This document shows positions 53,674-63,789 of a stretch of DNA of 64,000 nucleotides, piece after piece. The stretch is from Nitrospiraceae bacterium (GTDB lineage: Bacteria; Nitrospirota; Nitrospiria; Nitrospirales; Nitrospiraceae), in assembly GCA_019637075.1 (NCBI GenBank), contig JAHBWI010000004.1, positions 434,001 to 498,000 on the forward strand. Reading direction: 5' to 3'. Below the pieces are notes generated by a model. That model was not told the DNA's origin, did no database searches, and saw nothing but the letters and a program-made list of their open reading frames with translations. The first letter of the stretch is position 1. Each line of letters opens with the position of its first letter. The position numbers and the translations under genes were made by a program.

Positions 53674-55359
53674 TCAGACCTTGAATCCGCCGACGATCCC
53701 TTGCAGCTCGACCGCCAACTGACTGAGGTCTTGACTGGCCTTGGCCGATTCGTGGGCACCGGAGGACGAATCCTTGGTGACCTTGGCCACATTCTCGATG
53801 TCGCTGGCGATCTGCTGCGTCGCCACGGACTGTTCTTCGGATGCCACGGCGATCTGCCTGATCATGTCCGCGCTCTCGGACACCATCTGCACGATCTTGG
53901 TCAGCGCTTCGCCTGTCTTATTGACCAGGTCCACGCCCGCCGTGACCTTTTGGGTCCCTTGCTGCATGGAGTCCACCGCACCGCGCGTATCATGCTGGAT
54001 CTGGCGGATCATATCGCCGATTTCCTTCGTGGCCTTCGTGGTACGCTCGGCCAGCTTCCGGACTTCATCGGCCACGACCGCAAATCCACGCCCCTGCTCG
54101 CCGGCTCTGGCGGCTTCGATCGCCGCGTTCAGGGCCAGCAAGTTGGTCTGATCGGCGATGTCTTCGATCGTGCGGACGATCTCACCGATCTGATCGGACG
54201 ACCGACCCAGCTCGGCGATGATGGTCGCGCTGTTCGACACCGCTTCGGACAGGTGTTGCATGCCCGAGATCGTGCTCGACACCACCGCGCCGCCTTCCTG
54301 GGCGGTTTTTACCGTATCCTGCGCCAGGCTGGCGGCCTTGCCGGAGTTCTGAGCCACCTGCCCGACGGTGGCATTCATCTCTTCCACCGCTGCGGCCGTC
54401 TGTGATGCGCGAGACGTCAAGTTTTCCGTGCCTTTGCTGATCTCTTCCGCCGTGGCGGAGAGCTCAACAGAGGCAGACGCAACCTTGTCCGTAACATGCG
54501 CGACTTTCTTGATCATCTTCTGGAGCTTTTCGATGAACTCATTGAAGTACCCACCCAGACGGGCGATCTCGTCATCCCCTTCCACCGGCACGCGTTTGGT
54601 CAAGTCCCCCTCGCCCTTCGCGATATCTTTGGAGATCTCCGTCATCTTGGCCAACGGTTGCAGCACGATGCTGCGCAGCATGTACCACATCACCACCAGC
54701 ACCAGAACGACCATGCCGACCATCAACCCACCGGTCTGCCATATGGACTTATTGGACAGCGCGATCGCCTGAGCCATCGGCACCGACACGATCAACATAC
54801 CCAAGGTGTCGCCCACCTGATTCGAAGTATGGCAAGTAATGCAGGCTCCGGATGATGCCTTGTCGACCAGCGCTCGGCGGAACATCTGTACGCCGTTCAC
54901 CTCATCGCGGCGCGCATAGCTCTCGGCGCCGGTCATGATCGCCCGCATGGCTTCGTTTTCGAAGTTATCCTTCGGGGTATTGGCCGGGTTAATCGGATTC
55001 TGGCTCACCAGCCTGGCCGTGTAGAGGCCCGTGTTGCTGGCCTCTTCGCCCATTTCCCTCACGGCAGTGGCAGGAACGGGAATCGCATCGGGATTCCCGG
55101 CGTGGTCCTTCAGAACTTGAATGTCCGAACCGGCCTTGGACTTCTTGATCTTGCCGGCATAGTTTGCCGCGATATAGGCACGGCCGATCATGATCTGCTG
55201 GGAGAGCAATTTGATTCTCCCCTCCAGCATCGTATCCATCTTGCTCTCTTCCTGTTCAAACAGCACAAACAGGCCGACCAGCATGACGACCAACGCGCTC
55301 ACGCCGATCGACAGGATGAACTTCGGCCCAATAGTCATATTCTTCATCAACGTACCCAT
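53674..55359 (-). CDS. Membrane chemoreceptor with periplasmic c-type haem (DUF3365/Tll0287-like) sensor
   Basis: A 561-residue chemoreceptor. TM1 (about 13-34) and TM2 (about 212-230) flank a periplasmic DUF3365-like domain that contains a haem-attachment motif CITCH (C173, C176, H177). A HAMP domain follows TM2, then the methyl-accepting domain with the tip [26 protein letters not shown] (two halves near residues 409-435). The CxxCH implies covalent haem and hence redox, oxygen or NO sensing (inference). GAGGAGG precedes the ATG at 55359; an upstream start would add 36 unlikely residues. It lies between cheB and cheW. Confidence 0.9.
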   Translation of the reverse strand: MGTLMKNMTIGPKFILSIGVSALVVMLVGLFVLFEQEESKMDTMLEGRIKLLSQQIMIGRAYIAANYAGKIKKSKAGSDIQVLKDHAGNPDAIPVPATAVREMGEEASNTGLYTARLVSQNPINPANTPKDNFENEAMRAIMTGAESYARRDEVNGVQMFRRALVDKASSGACITCHTSNQVGDTLGMLIVSVPMAQAIALSNKSIWQTGGLMVGMVVLVLVVMWYMLRSIVLQPLAKMTEISKDIAKGEGDLTKRVPVEGDDEIARLGGYFNEFIEKLQKMIKKVAHVTDKVASASVELSATAEEISKGTENLTSRASQTAAAVEEMNATVGQVAQNSGKAASLAQDTVKTAQEGGAVVSSTISGMQHLSEAVSNSATIIAELGRSSDQIGEIVRTIEDIADQTNLLALNAAIEAARAGEQGRGFAVVADEVRKLAERTTKATKEIGDMIRQIQHDTRGAVDSMQQGTQKVTAGVDLVNKTGEALTKIVQMVSESADMIRQIAVASEEQSVATQQIASDIENVAKVTKDSSSGAHESAKASQDLSQLAVELQGIVGGFKV

Positions 55360-55406
55360 AAGGCCTCCTCGCTCCTCCGTTGTTGACGGGTTACCAGCGC
55401 TCCCTG

Positions 55407-56504
55407 CTACACCATGTTCATGATCTCGCCGATCACCTTGTTCAATGCCACGACCTTCTCCGCACACCCCGCTTCGGCCACCGCCTTCGGCATTCCATAC
55501 ACCACCGAGGACGCTTCGTCCTGGGCGACCGTTCTTCCCCTGGCCGCCTTAATGGCCTTCATGCCCTCCAATCCGTCATGCCCCATACCGGTCAGAATCA
55601 CACCGATGCTCCGTTCGCCATACAGGGCCGCCACCGACTGCAACATGATGTCGGCCGAAGGAGCGTGCGGATGGTTTTCCACATTGGAGGACAACTTCAC
55701 CACGTTGGAGGTGATGGACTTCCTCACCACCCGAAACTGCCACCCGCCCGGCGCCACCAACACCCGTCCCGGCTTGATCTCATCACCGTCCACCGCTTCC
55801 CGCACCTCGAGGGAACAAATTGTGTTGAGTCGATCGGCAAAGGGTTTCGTGAAGCTCTTCGGCATGTGTTGGACGATCACGATTCCTGCGGGAAAATCGG
55901 CCGGGATCGTCGGCATGATCTCGAACAGGGCCTGAGGCCCTCCGGTGGAACAGCCGATCGCCACCAGCTTAAAGCCGCGGGTCACGCTGACCGCATGGCT
56001 GCTGATCGCCTTGGCCGGGACGGCCACCGGCTTCGCCGCCCCGACGGCCGGGATCCGCTTGAGCCGCGGCCCCGCAGACTTGGCCGCCAACACCTTCGAC
56101 ACGAGTTCCTTCTGAATCTCGGCGATTTTCGAGGCCACGCCGTCGAGCTGTTTGGGGACAAAATCCACCGCTCCATATTCGAGTGCCTGCAGGGTTTCCT
56201 GGGCCCCTTCGGTGGTCAAAGAACTGACCATCAGCACGGGGGTCGGACGCTCGGACATAATCCGCTTCAGGGCCTCCAAACCGGTCATGCCCGGCATTTC
56301 CACATCCATCGTCACAACGTCCGGCTTCAGTTGATGGACCTGCTGCACCGCTTCTTCACCGTTGCGCGCCACCCCGACGACCTGAATCCTCTTTCCGTCA
56401 TCCAACATGCCCGACAGGCTCTTGCGCATGAATGCGGAATCATCCACAACGAGAACTCGAACCGCCTCACCATTCGCCTTCGTTTGTATGACCGTGTCCC
56501 GCAT
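55407..56504 (-). CDS. cheB: Protein-glutamate methylesterase CheB (right-hand cluster)
   Basis: A 365-residue CheB. The receiver has D67 ([13 protein letters not shown]); the esterase has the serine in [12 protein letters not shown], histidine in VQHMPKSFT and aspartate in [10 protein letters not shown]. The start at 56504 avoids overlap with the receptor gene that ends at 56524; a GTG at 56516 is also possible. The CheB of the other cluster differs at many positions, so the two are not a recent duplicate. It lies between two receptor genes. Confidence 0.93.
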   Translation of the reverse strand: MRDTVIQTKANGEAVRVLVVDDSAFMRKSLSGMLDDGKRIQVVGVARNGEEAVQQVHQLKPDVVTMDVEMPGMTGLEALKRIMSERPTPVLMVSSLTTEGAQETLQALEYGAVDFVPKQLDGVASKIAEIQKELVSKVLAAKSAGPRLKRIPAVGAAKPVAVPAKAISSHAVSVTRGFKLVAIGCSTGGPQALFEIMPTIPADFPAGIVIVQHMPKSFTKPFADRLNTICSLEVREAVDGDEIKPGRVLVAPGGWQFRVVRKSITSNVVKLSSNVENHPHAPSADIMLQSVAALYGERSIGVILTGMGHDGLEGMKAIKAARGRTVAQDEASSVVYGMPKAVAEAGCAEKVVALNKVIGEIMNMV

Positions 56505-56523
56505 GACAGCGCTCACTCCCAAA

Positions 56524-58161
56524 CTAGGCCAACTTGAACCCACCGACGACCGTCTGCAGGTCAGTGGACATTCGCGCCAAACTGTCCGTCGCTTCCCAGA
56601 TCTGGCTAAGTCCTCTCTCGTTTCGCTTCGCGAGGCCCTCGACATTGTGAGCGATCTTCTGAGCAGCGCTAGACTGTTCATCAATCGATCCGACAATCTG
56701 CTGGATCATGTCCGTTACAGCTTTGACTGAAGCTACAATGAGACTCAGTCGCTGGCCGGCAGCTTGAGCCAGTTCTGTGCCGCTATGTGTCTCGCCGGTA
56801 GCTCTCTTCATGGCTGTCACGGCTTGCCCCGTATCGTCTTGTATGGTGCGGATCGTATCGGAGATCTCTCTCGTTGCCTTCGTGGTTCGTTCGGCAAGCT
56901 TCCGAACTTCATCGGCCACCACGGCGAATCCGCGTCCCTGCTCGCCGGCCCTGGCAGCTTCGATGGTGGCGTTGAGTGCTAGAAGATTCGTCTGATCGGC
57001 GATATCCTCGATGATCCGGACAATCTGTCCGATTTGTTCGGACCGCTCACCCAATTGATGGATGTGTTCGGCGGACATGCGAATAGTATCCCCGAGTTGC
57101 GACATGCTGGCGACGGAATGCGTAACGATGTCGTTGCCCTGCATGGCGGCGGTGACGGCGGACTGCGCTTGCGTGGCGATTCCTTGAGCACTCCGTGACA
57201 CATGGGCGGCAGTCGCGGACATTTGCTCGGCCTCTGCCGAGGCATGCACCGCCTGTTCGGATTGCTGCTTGCTCTCCCTCGCCAACTGTTCCGCGTTCGT
57301 GGATAGTTGTTCGCTTGCAGCGGCCAGCGATATCGTGGCAGCCGACACGGCGGTGAGGCTATTCTGCAGTTTAGTCGCGACTTGGTTGAATGCAATGCAT
57401 GCCTTGCTGACTTCATCCTCTCCGTTGACCGGCGCCCGTAGGGTCAAGTCCCAGCTGGACGCCAGCATGGACATCGTATTGGACAGCATGCCCAATGGCC
57501 TTACGATGGCGGCCACGATGATGAAGCCGACAGTAAAGACAAGGATCACTGCCCCGCAAGCAATGATCAAAAGAAACCGAACCCGGTCCTTTGCGGCCCT
57601 AACCGCTTCGCTTTCCACCTGTTTGGTCTTCGCCTCGATCATCATGGTCACTTCATCCACGTACTGACGATGCTTTCTCATGAGCGGCAGCAGCGTAGTC
57701 TCATGCATGGCTTTCGCTTTGTTCCCGTCGCCGGATAACACCAACACCATGAACTGGTGTTCGGCCATTTCCAGATACTCACGTCCACTCGGGATGACCC
57801 TATCAAGGACGAGCCCCCGGATCTGTCCCTCTGGGAGCCGGCCTTCCCACCAAGAGGCGCGATCCTCAAACTCACGCCGCACCTTTTGCAATTGCTTCAA
57901 GTGAGCTTTTTGCTCTTCCAATTTGGTTTCACTGAGCGCCTCCAGAACCGTCACGTTTCCGGATACGACAAACAACGGAGGAGGGAGAACATCGGCGGCA
58001 AGGTCTTTTCCTTCGACAATATGCCGATAGATGGGCCCGGTCACTTTAAGTTCTTCCAAAGTATTCAGTCCCACCAGAGCAAAGGCACCGAATCCCACGA
58101 CGAAGAGCCCCATAAGAAGCATGAGCTTATATCGAACGGAAAGTTTGCCTAACCTTTTCAT
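56524..58161 (-). CDS. Membrane chemoreceptor with helical periplasmic sensor
   Basis: A 545-residue receptor: TM1 ([20 protein letters not shown]), a periplasmic helical sensor of about 160 residues (rich in Glu/Lys/Arg; no cysteine pair), TM2 ([23 protein letters not shown]), a HAMP domain and a methyl-accepting domain with [20 protein letters not shown]. The sensor resembles four-helix-bundle types; the ligand is unknown. GGAG with suitable spacing supports the ATG at 58161. No C-terminal pentapeptide is seen (ends GGFKLA). It lies between cheV and cheB. Confidence 0.9.
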   Translation of the reverse strand: MKRLGKLSVRYKLMLLMGLFVVGFGAFALVGLNTLEELKVTGPIYRHIVEGKDLAADVLPPPLFVVSGNVTVLEALSETKLEEQKAHLKQLQKVRREFEDRASWWEGRLPEGQIRGLVLDRVIPSGREYLEMAEHQFMVLVLSGDGNKAKAMHETTLLPLMRKHRQYVDEVTMMIEAKTKQVESEAVRAAKDRVRFLLIIACGAVILVFTVGFIIVAAIVRPLGMLSNTMSMLASSWDLTLRAPVNGEDEVSKACIAFNQVATKLQNSLTAVSAATISLAAASEQLSTNAEQLARESKQQSEQAVHASAEAEQMSATAAHVSRSAQGIATQAQSAVTAAMQGNDIVTHSVASMSQLGDTIRMSAEHIHQLGERSEQIGQIVRIIEDIADQTNLLALNATIEAARAGEQGRGFAVVADEVRKLAERTTKATREISDTIRTIQDDTGQAVTAMKRATGETHSGTELAQAAGQRLSLIVASVKAVTDMIQQIVGSIDEQSSAAQKIAHNVEGLAKRNERGLSQIWEATDSLARMSTDLQTVVGGFKLA

Positions 58162-58251
58162 CGTAAATTCTCCATGCTTCCCCTCCATCATGGAACTAAG
58201 CGCGGTACAGAAACCCTCGCCGGTTTGCCGTCATGAGCGGCCGACTCGGTC

Positions 58252-59226
58252 CTAACACTCACTCGCCTCCACTACAGTCAAGTGATGCGTCAACTTGTCG
58301 CGCAGCATGCGCGCGTCGAACTTGGTGATATAGTCGGTTGCGCCGACCGTGCGCCCTTTTTCCATATTGCAGGTTCCTGTCAGGGATGAATGCAGGATGA
58401 CGGGCAGATGCGCGAGCCGCGGATCGGCTCGGATGTTCTTGGTCAAGGTAAAGCCGTCGATTTCCGGCATCTCGATATCGCTGATGACCCCGTGGATCTG
58501 ATCGACATGCTGCTTGCCTTCGGCGGTCGCGTGCTCGGCCATGGCTTGCAGTTTCTGCCAGGCCTCCCCGCCGGTCGTGGCAATGTGATACGCGATCCCC
58601 AATCGCTCCAAGGCCTTTCGCAACTGGGTGCGGGCAACCGACGAGTCATCGGCAAAAAGCAGGCATTTCCCCTTCAACTCAGGTGAACTCACCAGACCCG
58701 CAAATACTTCTTCATCGGACCTCGGGCAGATGTCATAGAGGACCTTTTCCACATCCAAAATCAGTACCATCCGGCCGTCTTCGAGCATCGTCACCGCGGT
58801 CACTGCGCCTTTGTTGTTTTCACGCACGATGGCGGGCGGAGTGCGGATCGCCGACCAGGAGAAGCGGATGATCCGGTCGACGCCGGCGACCAAGAACCCC
58901 TGAAGACTGTTGTTGTATTCCGTGATGATGAGATACGGCTGCGGCCGCTCCGGATCGTTCGAGTACAGATCGGATTCCGCGCCGAGCCCCAAACTGCGCT
59001 TCAACCCCACCACCGGCACCATCGTCCCGCGAATGTTGGCCATGCCCACGATTCGGCTGTCGGCCTCGGGGATCTGGGTCAGCGCCGGGAGCTTCATGAC
59101 TTCACGAACCTTGAACACGTTGATGCCGTAGATCTCGTTGGTGCCGATCTTGAACAGCAACAACTCCATCTGATTCGCGCCGGCTAACCGTGTACGTGCA
59201 TCAATTTCTTGAATGAGGTTCGACAT
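58252..59226 (-). CDS. cheV: Chemotaxis coupling/regulatory protein CheV
   Basis: A 324-residue fusion of a CheW domain (ELLLFKIGTNEIYGINVFKVREV, MANIRGTMVPVVGLKRSLG) and a C-terminal receiver (LLFADDSSVARTQLRKAL; phospho-acceptor in VISDIEMPEIDGFTL; ending VTKFD-type lysine in ITKFDARM). CheV couples receptors and buffers phosphate from CheA. The ATG at 59226 has GGAGGAG upstream. It is encoded 91 bases after cheA of the right-hand cluster. Confidence 0.94.
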   Translation of the reverse strand: MSNLIQEIDARTRLAGANQMELLLFKIGTNEIYGINVFKVREVMKLPALTQIPEADSRIVGMANIRGTMVPVVGLKRSLGLGAESDLYSNDPERPQPYLIITEYNNSLQGFLVAGVDRIIRFSWSAIRTPPAIVRENNKGAVTAVTMLEDGRMVLILDVEKVLYDICPRSDEEVFAGLVSSPELKGKCLLFADDSSVARTQLRKALERLGIAYHIATTGGEAWQKLQAMAEHATAEGKQHVDQIHGVISDIEMPEIDGFTLTKNIRADPRLAHLPVILHSSLTGTCNMEKGRTVGATDYITKFDARMLRDKLTHHLTVVEASEC

Positions 59227-59317
59227 GTTCTCCTCCCGCTGCCCGCTCGTCCTTCAGCTGCCTCAAGCCGTCATTCGCACGCGACCGAGGTCCCGCAGGT
59301 GACGTTGCGACGCTGTA

Positions 59318-61213
59318 TCATGCGGCGAACGCCGCCGCGTGCCACGCTTGCGCGTTTTGGACCAATTCCGAGGTGTCCAGGATCAGGACCACTTTGCCTT
59401 CACCGGTGATCGTGGCCCCGGATACGCCTTTGACGGTTTCGAGGTAATCCCAGATGGACTTGATGACCACTTCTTCCTGCGATCGCAGTTCGTCGACGAC
59501 GATCCCGACCCGCCGGTCGCCCAATGCGGCCACGACGACGTAGAACCGATCCCGATCGATCTCGTGCGGCACGTCGAATTCCTGCGCCAATCGAATCAGC
59601 GGGAGGACGCGGTCGCGGAGATGCAGGACTTCCCGACCGTTGATCGTCTTGATGTCCGACTTCGTGATTCGGACGGCTTCGATGACGGAGCTGAGCGGAA
59701 TCGCAAAAATCGATCGTTGGACTTCCACCATCAGGGCTTGAATAATGGCGATCGTCAACGGCAGCTTGATGATGATCTGACTGCCCTTCCCTTGCTCCGA
59801 CTCCAAATCCACCGTACCGTTGATCTTGCGGATGTTCGTCCTAACCACATCCATGCCGACACCGCGGCCCGAGACGTCCGTCACTTTTTCGGCGGTGCTG
59901 AATCCCGGCAGGAAGATCAGGTTGAGCACCTCGCGATGCTCCATCGTGGCCAACTCGGCTTCGCTCACCAGGCCCTTGGCCAGAGCCTTGGCCTTGACCT
60001 TGTCCACCGCGATGCCGCGTCCGTCGTCGCTGATGCGAATGACGATGCTGTTGCCTTCCTGGCTCGCCGCGATGACCAGGCTTCCCTCGCCTTGCTTCCC
60101 CTTCTGCTGGCGCTCGGCCGGCGTTTCAATGCCATGATCGATCGCATTGCGCACAATGTGTACGAGCGGATCGCCGATCTCATCGGCAACGGATTTGTCG
60201 AGTTCAGTTTCCTCGCCGCGCATTTCGAGGCGCACCTGTTTTCCGAGCTTCTGCGAGAGATCCCGCACCATTCGGGGCAGCTTGGCGAAGACCTTCTTGA
60301 TGGGAAGCATCCGGGTCTTCATCACCGCCAACTGCAGGTCCGTCGTCACCAGATTCAGCTGGGCGAGGGTTTCACCCAGAGCCCGCACTTGGGGATCGGA
60401 TTCATGGTTCTGTTCCAGTTGCGTTCCGATCTTGATCAACCGGTTTCGCCCGAGCACCAGCTCGCCGACCAGGTTCATGACGCTGTCCAAGCGCTTCGTT
60501 TCAACCCGGATCGTGGCATCCTCTTCGGCCGGTTTCCCGGGCTTCTCTTGTTTCTGAAGGGCGTGATCCAGGGCACGTTCTGTAATGGCTTTCGCCTGGA
60601 GTAAGATTTCGCCGAGCGGCGGCTTCGGATCCGGCTGGTGCTGTTGGGCGTTGAGGGCGTCCAACACCTGCTCCTTGCTGGCCAGCCCCTCGTTCACCAA
60701 AATTTCGCCCAAGGTAGGGGCGACATGCGCCGGCTCGGAGGGAGCGGGAGCGGCAGGTTCTGCCTGCGCGGCCGCCGCGGGCGTGGCGCTCGGGGGCGCC
60801 GCCGGCATCGCCGCTTCGCCGACCTTCCCGTTGATGATGTCGTCGAGCCTGGCTGCAATCTCGGCTGTGGCGACGTTGTTGTCCGTTCCGGTGTCCTTGA
60901 TGTCCGCCATGAGGGCCTTGATGATGTCGACGGCTTCCAGAATGACGCTGATCACTGCCGGAACCACCGCCATTTCCCCCTGCCGGAGCTTGTTGAGAAT
61001 GTTTTCGCCGCGATGCGCCACGTCCACCAGATGCGTGAACCCGAGGAATCCCGCGGAGCCCTTCATGCTGTGCATGGCCCGGAAGATTTCGTTCAGCAGA
61101 TCCTTGTTGGTGGGATCGGACTCCAGGGCGACGAAGCGCTGGTCGAGCACCTCGAGCATCTCGTTGGATTCGGTCAGAAAGTCGTTCAGAATTTCCTGCA
61201 TTTCATCGCTCAT
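59318..61213 (-). CDS. cheA: Chemotaxis histidine kinase CheA (right-hand cluster) with MshEN-like motif pair
   Basis: A 631-residue CheA. HPt histidine H48 is in RAMHSMKGSAGFLGF. An Ala/Pro-rich linker (about 133-166) leads to two LGEIL motifs (167-222; separate entry). The dimerisation region starts near 240 (RLDSVMNLVGELVLGRNRL), the HATPase has HIVRNAIDHGIETPAE and GVGMDVVRTNIRK, and a CheW-like domain closes the protein. A P2 domain is not obvious, so CheY may dock elsewhere. GGAGGAAG precedes the ATG. It is 111 bases downstream of cheZ. Confidence 0.94.
   Translation of the reverse strand: MSDEMQEILNDFLTESNEMLEVLDQRFVALESDPTNKDLLNEIFRAMHSMKGSAGFLGFTHLVDVAHRGENILNKLRQGEMAVVPAVISVILEAVDIIKALMADIKDTGTDNNVATAEIAARLDDIINGKVGEAAMPAAPPSATPAAAAQAEPAAPAPSEPAHVAPTLGEILVNEGLASKEQVLDALNAQQHQPDPKPPLGEILLQAKAITERALDHALQKQEKPGKPAEEDATIRVETKRLDSVMNLVGELVLGRNRLIKIGTQLEQNHESDPQVRALGETLAQLNLVTTDLQLAVMKTRMLPIKKVFAKLPRMVRDLSQKLGKQVRLEMRGEETELDKSVADEIGDPLVHIVRNAIDHGIETPAERQQKGKQGEGSLVIAASQEGNSIVIRISDDGRGIAVDKVKAKALAKGLVSEAELATMEHREVLNLIFLPGFSTAEKVTDVSGRGVGMDVVRTNIRKINGTVDLESEQGKGSQIIIKLPLTIAIIQALMVEVQRSIFAIPLSSVIEAVRITKSDIKTINGREVLHLRDRVLPLIRLAQEFDVPHEIDRDRFYVVVAALGDRRVGIVVDELRSQEEVVIKSIWDYLETVKGVSGATITGEGKVVLILDTSELVQNAQAWHAAAFAA
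60548..60715 (-). other. MshEN-like tandem motif inside CheA (right-hand cluster)
   Basis: Residues 167-190 (TLGEILVNEG...ALNAQ) and 199-222 (PLGEILLQAK...ALQKQ) both fit the MshEN spacing LG-x2-L-x3-(G)-x6-(L/V)-x3-L-x2-Q, with an eight-residue spacer. Neither has the leading Arg and the second has Lys for Gly. Confidence 0.6.
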
Positions 61214-61324
61214 GGCTTCCTCCGCTGCAGCAGGGCGACCGCCGAAAGGGGATCCGCGATTCGCCTATCGACACTCGTAATCGGACCAGAGCCCCGTACT
61301 CCGCCCTCGGTTACCGGCACCATC

Positions 61325-61969
61325 TCAGTTGAACCCGAACTCCTTGAGAATTTCGTCGGCCAGATCCTGATTCATCGACGTGTTCTTGGTCGCCTCAAGC
61401 TGTTTCAACATCTCGCTCGCCTTGTCCTGGGTGCCCTTGGCCGCCTGCTTCTGGTAGGGACCGAAGACCACGACCAGTTGGAGGAGCTTGTGTTCGACCT
61501 CATCCAGAATCGTCACGAGCTTGTTCACACTCTGGGCGACCAGATCTTGGAAGGAGAGGGCCGTCATGATCTCCACGAGCCGCTTGTCGTCGTCCTTCAT
61601 CACGTCGCTGATTCCGGCACACCCCTTGATGAGAGCCGAATCCGCTTTTCCCGCCTGGGCCAGCTCCTTCAGGATCTTGGCCAGCCGTGCATGGTTCTCC
61701 TGGATCGCCTCCACCTGGCGCATGACCTCATGGGTTCCCTTTTCGGTCATCGTCTTCAGGTTGGTCAGATGCGTCATCGCCTGCGGTAACTGCTCGGTCG
61801 AGTTGTTGACCGGCGCGCTGAACTCCGACAAGGTTTTCATCGTCGTATCGATGAAGCGCGCCAGTTCACCCAGCTCTTCGTACAGCTTGGCGTTGGGATC
61901 GACCGGTTCCGGCGCATCCTCGTCGATTTCCACCGCTTTTTTCGGTACTACACGGGATTGTGCCATCAT
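61325..61969 (-). CDS. cheZ: CheY-P phosphatase CheZ
   Basis: A 214-residue all-helical protein. The active helix reads MTALSFQDLVAQSVNK with D142 and Q146, spaced as the catalytic D143/Q147 of E. coli CheZ. The C terminus ILKEFGFN resembles the CheY-binding tail (LDSLGF in E. coli). cheY lies 24 bases upstream, the expected partner. Either of two adjacent Met codons may be the start. It marks the right-hand cluster as the one most like classical flagellar chemotaxis. Confidence 0.9.
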   Translation of the reverse strand: MMAQSRVVPKKAVEIDEDAPEPVDPNAKLYEELGELARFIDTTMKTLSEFSAPVNNSTEQLPQAMTHLTNLKTMTEKGTHEVMRQVEAIQENHARLAKILKELAQAGKADSALIKGCAGISDVMKDDDKRLVEIMTALSFQDLVAQSVNKLVTILDEVEHKLLQLVVVFGPYQKQAAKGTQDKASEMLKQLEATKNTSMNQDLADEILKEFGFN

Positions 61970-61993
61970 GCCCTCACAGGGTTCGGTCCAGCT

Positions 61994-62374
61994 TCACTTG
62001 AAGATCTTGCTGATTTTTTCCTGCATCGTCTCCGCGGTGAATGGTTTGACGATGTAGTTGCTGACGCCGGCTTGGACCGCCTCAATGAGGTTCTCCTTTT
62101 GAGCCTCGGCCGTCACCATCAAGACCGGAATCTTTTTCAACTTCTCATCAGCCCGAATCGCGCGCAGCATATCGATGCCCATCATCACCGGCATGTTCCA
62201 GTCGGACACCACGAAGCCATAGTTGTCGGCTTTCAGCTTCGTGAGGGCTTCCTGGCCGTTCTCCGCTTCCTCGAGATTGTTAAAACCGAGCTGCTTCAAG
62301 ATGTTCTTGACGATGCGACGCATGGTGGACATGTCATCGACGACGAGAATCTTCATATTCGGATCTGCTGGCAT
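61994..62374 (-). CDS. cheY: CheY response regulator (right-hand cluster)
   Basis: A 126-residue receiver very like enterobacterial Che[18 protein letters not shown]58 in [20 protein letters not shown] and NYIVKPF. The ATG at 62374 is set by AAGGAGG six bases upstream; an in-frame TTG two codons earlier is unlikely. It lies between cheR and cheZ, so it is the probable flagellar-switch effector (inference). Confidence 0.94.
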   Translation of the reverse strand: MPADPNMKILVVDDMSTMRRIVKNILKQLGFNNLEEAENGQEALTKLKADNYGFVVSDWNMPVMMGIDMLRAIRADEKLKKIPVLMVTAEAQKENLIEAVQAGVSNYIVKPFTAETMQEKISKIFK

Positions 62375-62385
62375 GGGCAACCTCC

Positions 62386-63249
62386 TTACTGTTTCTCGTA
62401 TACGACCGCACGGCCGGAATGAATGGGTTTGAATGCCCCACCCTTGTCAGGAAGGGCTTCCGAAAACCCGATGACCAGGAAGCCCTTCGGCCGAAGGGCA
62501 TCCCGCAAATCAGTGACGATCTGGGTCTTGGCTTTGTCATCAAAATAGATGAGACAGTTTCGACAAAAGATCACGTCGATACCCCGAATCAACTTCAGTC
62601 TGGGGCGATCGTACAAATTGACATTCATGAACTTGACGACGCTCTTGACGTGTGGCGCGAGGCATTGCTCTTCCTTAGGACCGGAAAAGTATTTGGCCAG
62701 GAGCCCCGGCGGCACTTTCCTGAGCGAATGCGAGCTATACACGCCCTTTCGTCCCACTTCGAGGACGCTTTCGCTGATGTCGCTCGCGAGGATATCGATC
62801 GTCCAGTTCGCAAGCGGCGGATAGTCTTTAAGGAGAATGGCCAGCGTATAGGCCTCATCCCCGGTCGAACAGGCCGCGCTCCACAGACGGATCTGCCGAC
62901 TCGCTTCGTTGACTTTCATCAGCGCCGGGACAATCACTTTCATGAACGTCTCGAGCTGCGCCTCGTCTCGAAAGAAGTACGTCTCGTTGGTCGTAATCAC
63001 GGTGAAGAGTCCCGTGAATTCACGATCACGATAGGCATCGAAGCGCAGGAAGTTGAGATAGTCCTCGTACGAGCGGCAGCGGCATTCTTTGAGTCGCGGC
63101 TGGAGCCGGCTCTCCAAGAGATACTTCTTGCTTTCCTGAAAATAGATCCCGGTATGTTCATAAATCAGGTCACGCAATTGCTTGAACGTGTCGGGCGCCA
63201 TCGAGGCGCTCGCGTCGTTCAATTTCTTGGCGGTATTCCCGTCAGTCAT
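62386..63249 (-). CDS. cheR: Chemoreceptor methyltransferase CheR (right-hand cluster)
   Basis: A 287-residue CheR with N-terminal helical domain ([20 protein letters not shown]), [17 protein letters not shown], the SAM motif [13 protein letters not shown], and [16 protein letters not shown]. It opens the right-hand cluster and is followed by cheY after 11 bases. A hairpin in its leader (63284-63307, arms CGACGGC/GCCGTCG plus CCTT/AAGG with one bulged base) lacks a T tract; its role is unknown. Confidence 0.93.
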   Translation of the reverse strand: MTDGNTAKKLNDASASMAPDTFKQLRDLIYEHTGIYFQESKKYLLESRLQPRLKECRCRSYEDYLNFLRFDAYRDREFTGLFTVITTNETYFFRDEAQLETFMKVIVPALMKVNEASRQIRLWSAACSTGDEAYTLAILLKDYPPLANWTIDILASDISESVLEVGRKGVYSSHSLRKVPPGLLAKYFSGPKEEQCLAPHVKSVVKFMNVNLYDRPRLKLIRGIDVIFCRNCLIYFDDKAKTQIVTDLRDALRPKGFLVIGFSEALPDKGGAFKPIHSGRAVVYEKQ

Positions 63250-63372
63250 GAGACTCCCTTATATCGCTCCGAATTGTGTTCGCCCTTCCGACGGCGGCCG
63301 TCGAAGGTCACACCCATTGCCAGGGACCAATCGGACATGCGCCGCCACCCTTCCAGCCTGGAAGAATGAGAC

Positions 63373-63603
63373 TTAGCCCTGTTGTCCGCGACTGTGCATC
63401 CATTCATGGATATCTCGCCGCAGAAACCGCCAATGCTTCCCGATTTTGGAAGCCGGCAGCTGCCCAAGGCGCGCGAGCTTGTACACGGTGGATTTCGGCA
63501 CCCGGAGGAACCGGGCCACTTCCATCACGGTCAGAATCTCGCTATCCGAATGTGCTGCACTGTCCAGGTTCACGTTGGTTGTTGTCGCCATTGCGTCGTT
63601 CAT
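63373..63603 (-). CDS. Excisionase-type (BldC/MerR-like) small DNA-binding protein
   Basis: A 76-residue protein with the helix-turn-helix of the excisionase family: LTVMEVARFLRVPKSTVYKLARLGQLPASKIGKHWRFLRRDIHEWM. (Written in parts: HTH residues about 26-50, wing 51-71.) Such proteins bind promoters or phage attachment sites; with no integrase near, a transcriptional role is likelier (inference). The start is uncertain, ATG 63603 or 63591; a sigma-28-like promoter would put the transcript start near 63607, which favours 63591. It is divergent from the MinD-like gene and precedes cheR. Confidence 0.78.
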   Translation of the reverse strand: MNDAMATTTNVNLDSAAHSDSEILTVMEVARFLRVPKSTVYKLARLGQLPASKIGKHWRFLRRDIHEWMHSRGQQG

Positions 63604-63613
63604 AACGGATGTG

Positions 63614-63641
63614 GTATCGGAGGTCCCCCTGGCAAACTTTA
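63614..63641 (-). promoter_or_regulatory. Sigma-28 (FliA)-like promoter of the small HTH gene
   Basis: On the minus strand TAAAGTTT (63641-63634) is a perfect FliA -35 element. The -10 reads TCCGATAC (63621-63614), six of eight bases of GCCGATAA, with a 12-base spacer instead of 11. Confidence 0.5.
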
Positions 63642-63789
63642 ATGCCGGGCTCCCGAACCGGCCGGACGGCCAGGTCCCGGTGGTATGCTTAGGGAAACAT
63701 CCTCCCTTTCCCATGACCTGCTAAACTTTTCAGCAAAACAACCGACAGGAAGAGAGTCCATCGGAGGAAACGGAGCAAGACCGCTGTCA

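Noticed and set aside
59339-60604. 421-codon open frame on the plus strand
   Set aside because: Mirror of CheA, whose motifs are unmistakable on the other strand.
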